DNA of 5,207 nucleotides from Gammaproteobacteria bacterium (GTDB lineage Bacteria; Pseudomonadota; Gammaproteobacteria; SMWH01), in contig SMWH01000079.1 of assembly GCA_004357005.1 (NCBI GenBank), forward strand, positions 1 through 5,207. The letters are read 5' to 3'. Of the stretch, positions 1 to 5,207 are shown piece after piece (position 1 is the first letter of the stretch; each line of letters starts with the position of its first letter). Below the pieces are notes generated by a model, which saw nothing but the letters and a program-made list of their open reading frames with translations, did not search any database and was not told where the DNA came from. The position numbers and the translations under genes are program-made.

Positions 1-1202
1 TTCCCCGACTGAAACGGGCGCAAGTAGATGCTCTCCTCAAGATTGTTGATCGTTTTGATTCGAAACAAGCTGCAGAGATAAAGAAGATCGAGAAGAAGAC
101 GAACCATGATGTAAAGGCGGTGGAGTACTACCTGAAGGAACGGATCGAATCCAGCTCCGAACTCATGGCGGTGCAGGAGTTCTTTCATTTCGCCTGCACG
201 TCGGAAGATATCAATAACCTGGCTTATGGACTCATGCTCCGTGACGCCAGGGAAGATATCCTGCTCCCGGTGATGGAACAATTGATCGAGCGCCTGCGGA
301 GCATGGCACACGAATACGCGAAACAGCCGATGCTCTCCCGTACACACGGGCAAGCAGCCTCTCCGACCACACTCGGCAAGGAACTGGCCAATGTGGTCCA
401 CCGCCTGGAACGTCAACGGCAGCAGTTCCAACACGTCCAGATCCTGGGCAAATTCAACGGCGCGGTGGGCAACTGGAACGCGCACCTTGCCGCCTATCCC
501 AACGTCGACTGGGAAGCATTTTGCACACGATTTGTTGAAAGCCTGGGACTGACCTGGAACTCCTACACGATCCAGATTGAACCGCACGACTACATGGCGG
601 AACTGTTTGACGCACTGGCGCGCTTCAATACCATCATGATCGATCTGTGCAGGGATATCTGGGGATACGTTTCACTGGGTTACTTCGATCTGAAGAGAGT
701 GGGCGATGAAGTCGGCTCGTCAACGATGCCGCACAAAGTCAACCCGATCGACTTCGAGAACGCCGAGGGTAATCTGTCGCTGGCCAACGCCTTGCTGCGC
801 CACCTCAGTGCCCACCTGCCCGTTTCACGTTTCCAGCGGGATCTGACAGATTCCACCCTGCTCCGCAACATCGGCACGGCCTGGGCACACAGTCTGATCG
901 CCTACAAGTCTGCGTTCAAGGGTCTGCACAAACTACAAGCCAATGCTCAGCGGATGAGTGATGATCTCGACCACAACTGGGCGGTACTCGCCGAGGCTGT
1001 TCAGACGGTGATGCGCCGTTACGGCGTTCCAAAGCCGTACGAACAGTTAAAAAAGCTCACCCAGGGACAAAGAATAGACCAGGAACGGCTGCACGCCTTT
1101 ATACGTGACCTGGATATCCCCGAAGACGCGAAAATGCGACTGCTGTCACTGACTCCCGCCGGCTATATCGGCAATGCTGACAGCAAGGCGGAAAGCATAT
1201 GA
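1..1202 (+). CDS. purB: Adenylosuccinate lyase, 5'-truncated by window edge
   Basis: PurB is a cytoplasmic tetrameric lyase of the fumarase/aspartase superfamily. It acts twice in purine synthesis: it releases fumarate from SAICAR to give AICAR, and from adenylosuccinate to give AMP. The frame is open from the window edge (first whole codon at position 3), giving 399 residues. Compared with E. coli PurB as I remember it, about 56 N-terminal residues are missing, so the full length would be near 455, normal for the family. Visible motifs are TNHDVKAVEYYLKE near the left end, HFACTSEDINN (about 187-220), SRTHGQ with the catalytic-base histidine at 345-347 (E. coli His171), and the signature GSSTMPHKVNP from 714, which carries the catalytic serine (E. 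coli Ser295) on the flexible loop. QRDLTDSTLLRN and DHNWAVLAE follow. The GTG at 120 is an internal valine of the conserved block, not a start. The TGA at 1200-1202 overlaps the next ATG. The reading frame is intact, with no sign of decay. Confidence 0.98.
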   Translation, partial: PRLKRAQVDALLKIVDRFDSKQAAEIKKIEKKTNHDVKAVEYYLKERIESSSELMAVQEFFHFACTSEDINNLAYGLMLRDAREDILLPVMEQLIERLRSMAHEYAKQPMLSRTHGQAASPTTLGKELANVVHRLERQRQQFQHVQILGKFNGAVGNWNAHLAAYPNVDWEAFCTRFVESLGLTWNSYTIQIEPHDYMAELFDALARFNTIMIDLCRDIWGYVSLGYFDLKRVGDEVGSSTMPHKVNPIDFENAEGNLSLANALLRHLSAHLPVSRFQRDLTDSTLLRNIGTAWAHSLIAYKSAFKGLHKLQANAQRMSDDLDHNWAVLAEAVQTVMRRYGVPKPYEQLKKLTQGQRIDQERLHAFIRDLDIPEDAKMRLLSLTPAGYIGNADSKAESI

Positions 1203-1636
1203 GCGACGAACCTGATTTTCACATCCGACGCGCGTTCTGGCAATCGGACAGGGACAATCTACGTTTTATCCGGTCTGAGGTATTCATCCACGAGCAAAAG
1301 ATTCCCGAGGAGAAGGAATGGGATGATCAGGATGAACAGTCTTACCATGTCCTGGCGCAAGACCGGGAGAAAAAAGTGGTGGCTTGCGGTCGCCTGACCG
1401 TCGATGGGCACATCGGGCGTATGGCCGTTCTCAAAGCACACCGCGGCCAGGGAATAGGCCAGACCATGCTCAAGATCCTCATGGGTGTCGCGCGGGACCG
1501 TGGCTATGGTGTTGTGGCTCTCAGTGCCCAGAAAGACGCGGTATCGTTCTATGAAGCTCATGGATTCCGCGTTGAGGGTGACGAATATGACGAGGCGGGT
1601 ATCCCACACTGGTGGATGACCTGCCCCCTGGATTGA
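1199..1636 (+). CDS. GNAT-family N-acetyltransferase (YjcF/ElaA-like)
   Basis: This 145-residue protein is a single GNAT domain, expected to transfer an acetyl group from acetyl-CoA to an unidentified amine. The N-terminal half has the R-x-E-V-F-I-H-E-Q-x-I-P stretch (residues 25-36) typical of the YjcF/ElaA-like branch. Residues 72-87 carry strand beta4 and the pyrophosphate-binding loop (IGRMAV, then RGQGIG at 82-87). Residues 108-123 (LSAQKDAVSFYEAHGF) hold the C-terminal motif, with Tyr118 in the usual general-acid position. The end, G-D-E-Y-D-E-A-G-I-P-H, is also typical of this branch. There is no signal peptide or membrane segment, so it should be cytoplasmic. The ATG overlaps the purB stop as ATGA. 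An AAGGCGG stretch at 1185-1191 inside the purB tail serves as ribosome site. The gene is therefore likely cotranscribed and translationally coupled with purB. The family call is firm; the substrate cannot be read from sequence. Confidence 0.92.
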   Translation: MSDEPDFHIRRAFWQSDRDNLRFIRSEVFIHEQKIPEEKEWDDQDEQSYHVLAQDREKKVVACGRLTVDGHIGRMAVLKAHRGQGIGQTMLKILMGVARDRGYGVVALSAQKDAVSFYEAHGFRVEGDEYDEAGIPHWWMTCPLD

Positions 1637-1665
1637 ACCCTGCGCTGAACTCCCACACTGAACCC
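1634..1665 (+). repeat. Three short TGAACYC repeats over the acetyltransferase stop
   Basis: TGAACCC (1634-1640), TGAACTC (1646-1652) and TGAACCC (1659-1665) are spaced 12 and 13 nt apart. The first copy contains the acetyltransferase stop. The second provides another in-frame TGA. The third is out of frame. The repeat unit is very short, so this may be chance or a trace of small duplications in the spacer between the two genes. Confidence 0.4.
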
Positions 1666-1687
1666 GCATCGAAGCCAACACCGAAAA

Positions 1688-2167
1688 ATGGAAAGCCCCA
1701 TTTCTCTGGAAACCGCCGAGACAGTCCGACACGCCGTTCTCCAACTCACGCTGCTTGCCCGTCAATCGCTGAATATATACACCCCCGACCTCGATCCGGT
1801 CATCTTTGACCAGCAACCATTTGTCGACGCCTTGCGCAGGCTGGCTATCGGCCACCAGCGCGCCCGGATAAGAGTTCTGGTGCGCGACCCGCGCCGGGTC
1901 GTCAAGGAAGGCCACCGCTTGCTTGGCCTCGCCCACCGCCTGTCCAGCCGGATCTCCCTGCGGGTTCCTGGCCCTGACCATCAAGACTACGGCTCAGCTT
2001 TCGTCGTCGTGGACGACGCCCATGTGCTGTTTGACACGACACCGGATCGTTACACGGCCAGAATGACTCGAGCGGACCGCCCGCGTGCCAGGGAATTAAT
2101 GACCTTCTTCGACGAGGTCTGGGAACATGCGCACCGCCACCCGGATCTGCGCGAGCTGAGGCTATGA
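1688..2167 (+). CDS. Degenerate PLD-like domain protein (DUF7931-type), function unknown
   Basis: This 159-residue protein has no assignable activity. It has the outline of one phospholipase-D-like half-domain: a helix and strand (about residues 10-32, ending SLNIYTPDLD), the helix FVDALRRLA (45-53), a strand IRVLVRDPRRVVKEGHRLLGLAHRL (61-85), a strand SAFVVVDD (103-110), and a closing amphipathic segment RARELMTFFDEVWEHA (133-148). In active PLD enzymes the strand before the conserved Asp carries HxK. Aligning Asp109 with that Asp puts Gly102-Ser-Ala104 at the HxK positions, so catalysis is not expected. From memory the nearest family is DUF7931, which I associate with GNAT proteins. The ATG is the only usual start after the in-frame TGA at 1646. 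It has no clear Shine-Dalgarno sequence, which suggests reinitiation from the acetyltransferase 51 nt upstream. It lies in the same frame as that gene. The coding call is supported by the fold-like pattern and tight gene order; the fold assignment is inference. Confidence 0.8.
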   Translation: MESPISLETAETVRHAVLQLTLLARQSLNIYTPDLDPVIFDQQPFVDALRRLAIGHQRARIRVLVRDPRRVVKEGHRLLGLAHRLSSRISLRVPGPDHQDYGSAFVVVDDAHVLFDTTPDRYTARMTRADRPRARELMTFFDEVWEHAHRHPDLRELRL

Positions 2168-2174
2168 GGGGCCT

Positions 2175-2201
2175 GGGGCCGGCGGTATAATGACGCGCCC
2201 C
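2175..2201. repeat. GC-rich inverted repeat enclosing the TATAAT box
   Basis: The left arm is GGGGC (2175-2179) plus GCG (2182-2184). The right arm is CGC (2194-2196) plus GCCCC (2197-2201). This gives eight complementary pairs, with CG (2180-2181) unpaired on the left, around a 9-nt centre that contains TATAAT. It could be an operator-like dyad over a promoter. It could equally be chance in GC-rich sequence. There is no following T tract, so it is not an intrinsic terminator. Confidence 0.4.
2186..2191 (+). promoter_or_regulatory. Candidate sigma-70 -10 box for sucA
   Basis: A perfect TATAAT lies 19 nt past the stop of the preceding gene, in the largest gap of the window. It is followed by a GC-rich stretch (GACGCGCCCCC), the kind of discriminator seen in promoters sensitive to growth rate and ppGpp. 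No convincing TTGACA-like -35 sits 16-18 nt upstream (that region overlaps the previous stop), and there is no TGn extension. The promoter may therefore need an activator. Transcription would begin near 2198 and give a leader of roughly 178 nt before the sucA start. Confidence 0.5.
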
Positions 2202-2213
2202 CGTGCGGGAAAA

Positions 2214-2239
2214 CCGGTAGCGCTAAAGAACAGCGCCGG
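2214..2239 (+). other. Possible leader hairpin (GCGCT/AGCGC)
   Basis: GCGCT (2220-2224) pairs with AGCGC (2232-2236) across the loop AAAGAAC. CCG (2214-2216) can stack on CGG (2237-2239), leaving a 3-nt bulge GTA on the left. The result is an 8-bp interrupted stem in the presumed sucA leader. It has no T tract and is not a terminator. Its role is unknown and the stability is modest. Confidence 0.3.
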
Positions 2240-2265
2240 ACACAGCCCGAAAGAACCGCCGAACC

Positions 2266-2270
2266 AAGGA
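2266..2270 (+). promoter_or_regulatory. Ribosome-binding site AAGGA ahead of leader ORF
   Basis: AAGGA is the best Shine-Dalgarno match in the gap. It sits 4 nt before the ATG at 2275 and 9 nt before a second ATG at 2280. The sucA GTG lies more than 100 nt downstream and has only a weak CAGG (2364-2367) of its own. The strong site therefore appears to serve a small upstream ORF and not sucA directly. Confidence 0.45.
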
Positions 2271-2274
2271 CCGA

Positions 2275-2379
2275 ATGACATGGAAGTTCATCGTCGGCGC
2301 AAGCGACACTCCGCATCTCCCCCGGCACATGCCCCACGGCATGTACCAGGCTGAGCGGGAAAGCAGGCCAGCAGCGTGA
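2275..2379 (+). CDS. Putative 34-residue leader peptide overlapping sucA start
   Basis: This small frame begins at an ATG with AAGGA 4 nt upstream and ends at TGA 2377-2379. That stop overlaps the sucA GTG (2376-2378) as GTGA, an arrangement typical of translational coupling. The peptide begins MTWKFIVGASD. Its middle is rich in His, Pro and Met (HLPRHMPHGM), and it has no signal peptide, membrane segment or known motif. It does not look like a classical amino-acid attenuator because no residue forms a diagnostic run. The alternative ATG at 2280 reads a different frame, the same as sucA, and gives 24 codons ending at TGA 2352-2354. Either frame could be a chance ORF. The overlap plus the ribosome site make the 34-residue frame the better candidate. 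Confidence 0.3.
   Translation: MTWKFIVGASDTPHLPRHMPHGMYQAERESRPAA
2321..2350 (+). other. Dyad/hairpin just upstream of sucA start
   Basis: ACATGCC (2327-2333) and GGCATGT (2338-2344) form a perfect 7-bp stem around the loop CCAC. Beyond a C-A mismatch, GG (2324-2325) pairs with CC (2346-2347). Beyond another mismatch, CC (2321-2322) pairs with GG (2349-2350). It ends 25 nt before the GTG and lies inside the leader ORF. No T tract follows. It could be an RNA hairpin affecting ribosome access, or a DNA operator. Confidence 0.5.
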
Positions 2380-5207
2380 GTGCCAGTCTCAAAGAATTCC
2401 TGGAGAGTTCCTATCTGTTCGGCGGCAACGCCGCATACACCGAGGAGCTCTATGAGCAGTTCCTGCAGGATCCCGATGCCGTTCCCGACGCGTGGCGCCA
2501 GTTTTTTGATCGCTTACGCCAGAAAGGCACCGCTCCGGACGCAAATCATCGAGCAATACGGGATCGCTTTCGGGAGTTGGCGCGCAACGGTGTCGCCATC
2601 GCGGTTCATCCCGCGGCGCTGACCGCCGATGCCGCCCGCAAACAGGCAGGCGTCCTGCGAATGATCAACGCCTATCGACTGCGCGGACATCAGCACGCGC
2701 GGCTGGACCCCCTGTCCCTCCAGCCACGCCCCCCGGTACCGGACCTGGATCCGGGATTCCACGGGCTCGGGGAAACCGATCTCAATACGGTATTCGACAC
2801 CGGTTCGCTCGCTGCCCCGGACCGCATGAAACTGCGCGATATCATTACGCTGCTCCAGGCCGTGTATTGCCGCCACATCGGTGCAGAGTACATGTTCATC
2901 ACCGATACCACCCAGCGCGTCTGGCTGCAGAAACGCCTGGAAGGAGCAGCCGGCAATATCGAACTGACCGCGGATGAAAAACGAACCATACTCGAACGCA
3001 TCACCGCGGCCGAAGGACTCGAGCGTTATCTGCACACCAAGTACGTGGGGCAGAAACGCTTCTCCCTCGAAGGCGGAGACAGCCTCATCGCCCTGCTGCA
3101 TTTCCTCATACAGCACACGGGCGAAAAAGGTGTGCGCGAAATCGTGATCGGCATGGCCCACCGGGGCCGCCTCAATGTTCTGGTCAACCTCCTCGGCAAG
3201 CTGCCCGCCGACCTTTATTTGGAGTTCGAGGACAAGACGCCCGACGCGGACCGGGAACGTATGGGCGACGTGAAATACCACCTGGGATTTTCCACCGATG
3301 TACACACTCCGGGCGGGCCTACTCACATTGCCCTCGCCTTCAATCCCTCGCACCTGGAAATCATCGACCCTGTGGTCATTGGCTCCGCCCGGTCCCGCCA
3401 GGAAAAACGCCGGGACGAAACCCGGGACGAGGTCATGCCCGTGCTGATTCACGGCGATGCCGCATTCGCCGGACAGGGCGTGATCATGGAAACCTTCAAC
3501 ATGTCCCAGGCCCGGGGTTTTGCGGTGGGCGGCACATTGCACATCGTGCTCAACAACCAGATCGGATTCACGACGAGCGATCCCCTGGACACCCGTTCGA
3601 CCCTGTATTGCACGGAAGTCGCAAAAATGGTCCAGGCGCCGATTTTGCACGTCAACGGGGATGATCCCGAAGCGGTCATCTTCGTAACCAAACTGGCGGC
3701 TGACTACCGCAGAGAGTTCAACAAGGACGTGGTCATCGACCTGGTCTGTTACCGGCGACACGGACACAACGAAGCGGATGAGCCTGCAGCAACGCAACCC
3801 GTGATGTACCAGAACATTCGGCAACGTCCGACCACGCGCCAGCTTTACGCAGACAAGCTGATCGGCGCCGGTACGCTGACGGAAAGCGATGTGCGGCAAA
3901 TGACGAACGACTACCGTGACAAACTGGACGCGGGGGACTCGGTAGCGCGGTTCATCGACACCCGGCCCACGCCGCACTACCGTATCGACTGGTCGCCCTA
4001 TGCGGACAGCCACTGGAGCGATCCGGCCGATACGACGGTCTCCCCCGAGAGAGTTCGTTCTTTGGCTGCGGCATTCACCCATCTCCCCGCGGGTTTTGTC
4101 CTGCAAGCGCGGGTAAAACGCATTATCGACAACCGTCGGAAAATGGCCGCCGGCGTGATCCCGATGGACTGGGGTTTTGCGGAAACCCTCGCCTACGCGT
4201 CGCTTCTTGATACAGGAACGCATGTGCGTCTTGTGGGTCAGGACAGTGCGCGTGGTACTTTCTTTCACCGGCATGCTGTCCTGCACAACCAGGAAGGCGG
4301 CGGCGTGCACATACCCCTGGAGCACATATCGGCGAAACAGGCGGATTTCACCATCATCGACTCATTGCTCTCGGAAGAAGCCGTGCTGGGTTTCGAATAC
4401 GGCTATGCCACAACGGAACCGGAAGCGCTGGTGATCTGGGAGGCCCAGTTCGGTGATTTTGCGAATGGGGCGCAGGTCGTCATCGACCAGTTCATCAGTT
4501 CCGGCGAGGCCAAGTGGGGGCGCATGTGCGGTCTGACCCTGTTTCTTCCCCACGGCTATGAAGGCCAGGGACCCGAACATTCTTCGGCGCGTCTCGAGCG
4601 CTTTCTCCAGTTATGCGCCATGGACAACATGCAGGTTTGTGTACCCACCACGCCGGCGCAAATGTTCCACATGCTCCGGCGCCAGATGTTGCGCAAGTAC
4701 CGCAAGCCGCTGATCGTGATGACGCCGAAAAGTCTGCTGCGCCACAAACTCTCCACCTCGAAGCTGGACGCGCTGAGTAAGGGGGGATTCCACGTCGTCA
4801 TTCCCGAAACATCCGAACTCGATCCCACGACAGTGGACCGGATCGTGCTCTGCGCCGGCAAGGTGTACTACGACCTCGTCGGGGCGCGGGAAGAACGCGG
4901 GCTGCAAAACGTTGCCATCATCCGTATCGAGCAGCTTTATCCCTTCCCCAAGGAACAGCTTTGCGAACAACTCGCGCGTTATCCCCGGGCCGGGACGGTC
5001 GTGTGGTGTCAGGAAGAACCCCTCAACCAGGGCTCCTGGTACCAGAGCAAGCACCGTGTAAAAGCCTGTATTCGTGCCGACCAGCAGTTGCTGTATGCTG
5101 GCCGGCCACGTTCACCCTCCCCCGCCGTGGGCTATTACTCGGTGTATCGCCAGCAGCAGGACGCGCTGGTCGAAGAAGCCCTGCTCCGGGGGCAATTGCC
5201 TGGAAAA
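2376..5207 (+). CDS. sucA: 2-Oxoglutarate dehydrogenase E1 component, 3' end at window edge
   Basis: SucA is the thiamine-diphosphate E1 enzyme of the 2-oxoglutarate dehydrogenase complex. It decarboxylates 2-oxoglutarate and reductively succinylates the lipoyl group of E2 (SucB) in the TCA cycle. I read all 944 codons to the window edge and found no stop or frameshift. E. coli SucA is about 933 residues, so only the last few residues or the stop are missing. Residues 1-48 (MSASLKEFLESSYLFGGN and on) are the flexible N-terminal region typical of the family. Visible motifs are GMAHRGRLNVL (259-269), FNPSHLEI (322-329), the ThDP/Mg motif from GDA (360-362) to NNQIGF (393-398), CYRRHGHNEADEP (458-470), RGTFFHRHAVLHNQ (about 626-639), EAQFGDFANGAQVVIDQF (689-706) and HGYEGQGPEHSSARLER (726-742). 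GTG 2376 is the only possible start after the in-frame TGA at 2352. It matches the family N-terminus, but its ribosome site is weak (CAGG, 2364-2367). Downstream sucB is expected but not seen. Confidence 0.97.
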   Translation, partial: MSASLKEFLESSYLFGGNAAYTEELYEQFLQDPDAVPDAWRQFFDRLRQKGTAPDANHRAIRDRFRELARNGVAIAVHPAALTADAARKQAGVLRMINAYRLRGHQHARLDPLSLQPRPPVPDLDPGFHGLGETDLNTVFDTGSLAAPDRMKLRDIITLLQAVYCRHIGAEYMFITDTTQRVWLQKRLEGAAGNIELTADEKRTILERITAAEGLERYLHTKYVGQKRFSLEGGDSLIALLHFLIQHTGEKGVREIVIGMAHRGRLNVLVNLLGKLPADLYLEFEDKTPDADRERMGDVKYHLGFSTDVHTPGGPTHIALAFNPSHLEIIDPVVIGSARSRQEKRRDETRDEVMPVLIHGDAAFAGQGVIMETFNMSQARGFAVGGTLHIVLNNQIGFTTSDPLDTRSTLYCTEVAKMVQAPILHVNGDDPEAVIFVTKLAADYRREFNKDVVIDLVCYRRHGHNEADEPAATQPVMYQNIRQRPTTRQLYADKLIGAGTLTESDVRQMTNDYRDKLDAGDSVARFIDTRPTPHYRIDWSPYADSHWSDPADTTVSPERVRSLAAAFTHLPAGFVLQARVKRIIDNRRKMAAGVIPMDWGFAETLAYASLLDTGTHVRLVGQDSARGTFFHRHAVLHNQEGGGVHIPLEHISAKQADFTIIDSLLSEEAVLGFEYGYATTEPEALVIWEAQFGDFANGAQVVIDQFISSGEAKWGRMCGLTLFLPHGYEGQGPEHSSARLERFLQLCAMDNMQVCVPTTPAQMFHMLRRQMLRKYRKPLIVMTPKSLLRHKLSTSKLDALSKGGFHVVIPETSELDPTTVDRIVLCAGKVYYDLVGAREERGLQNVAIIRIEQLYPFPKEQLCEQLARYPRAGTVVWCQEEPLNQGSWYQSKHRVKACIRADQQLLYAGRPRSPSPAVGYYSVYRQQQDALVEEALLRGQLPGK

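Noticed and set aside
120..1202. GTG at 120 as the purB start
   Set aside because: The conserved TNHDVKAVEYYLKE block spans it and the frame stays open to the window edge with PurB-like sequence, so the GTG is an internal valine.
1259..1984. Minus-strand open frame of 241 codons across the acetyltransferase and PLD-like genes
   Set aside because: It is antisense to the GNAT motifs and to a plausible second gene, has no family resemblance, and spans the junction of two plus-strand genes.
2168..2183. GGCC-TGG-GGCC dyad as a terminator of the purB unit
   Set aside because: The stem is only 4 bp and no T tract follows, so there is no support for an intrinsic terminator anywhere in the gap.
2380..2622. 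Plus-strand frame of 80 codons overlapping the start of sucA
   Set aside because: It is in a different frame from sucA, which matches the family from its first residues. The 80-codon product has no recognisable features.
2514..4325. Minus-strand open frame of 603 codons opposite sucA
   Set aside because: It is the antisense shadow of a strongly conserved sucA with GC-rich third positions. Its translation shows no recognisable domain, and the plus-strand SucA motifs run continuously through it.
4611..5054. Minus-strand frame of 147 codons opposite the sucA 3' part
   Set aside because: It lies wholly within conserved SucA coding sequence on the other strand and has no recognisable motif.

Overview
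The window is ordinary chromosomal sequence from a GC-rich gammaproteobacterium. This assignment rests on how closely the PurB and SucA translations resemble the enterobacterial and pseudomonad versions as I remember them; no database search was possible. All supported genes lie on the plus strand. I see no mobile element, CRISPR array, tRNA, rRNA or phage gene, and no exotic defence or biosynthetic system.

Layout: (1) Positions 1-1202 hold the 3' seven-eighths of purB (adenylosuccinate lyase), which enters from the left edge. (2) A GNAT-family acetyltransferase at 1199-1636 overlaps the purB stop by ATGA and is almost certainly co-translated with it. (3) After 51 nt comes a 159-codon gene at 1688-2167, whose product looks like a single degenerate phospholipase-D-type half-domain without the HxK catalytic pair. 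It is in the same reading frame as the acetyltransferase, separated by two in-frame TGA codons. (4) A 208-nt gap (2168-2375) carries a perfect TATAAT framed by a GC-rich inverted repeat, two further dyads, and a small ribosome-site-preceded ORF (2275-2379). The stop of this ORF overlaps the next start. (5) sucA (E1 subunit of 2-oxoglutarate dehydrogenase) runs from a GTG at 2376 to the right edge. It is open for 944 codons and lacks only its last few residues or its stop codon.

Functionally, the first three genes look like one transcription unit: purine biosynthesis followed by two accessory genes of unknown substrate. sucA looks like the start of a second unit, presumably sucA-sucB-lpd, with its own promoter and a structured leader. 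The most interesting part is that leader. The sucA GTG has only a weak Shine-Dalgarno sequence and shares a GTGA overlap with the upstream mini-ORF, which suggests translational coupling of a TCA-cycle enzyme to a leader peptide. The acetyltransferase/PLD-like pair, which looks like a split or unfused two-domain protein, is the second point worth checking.
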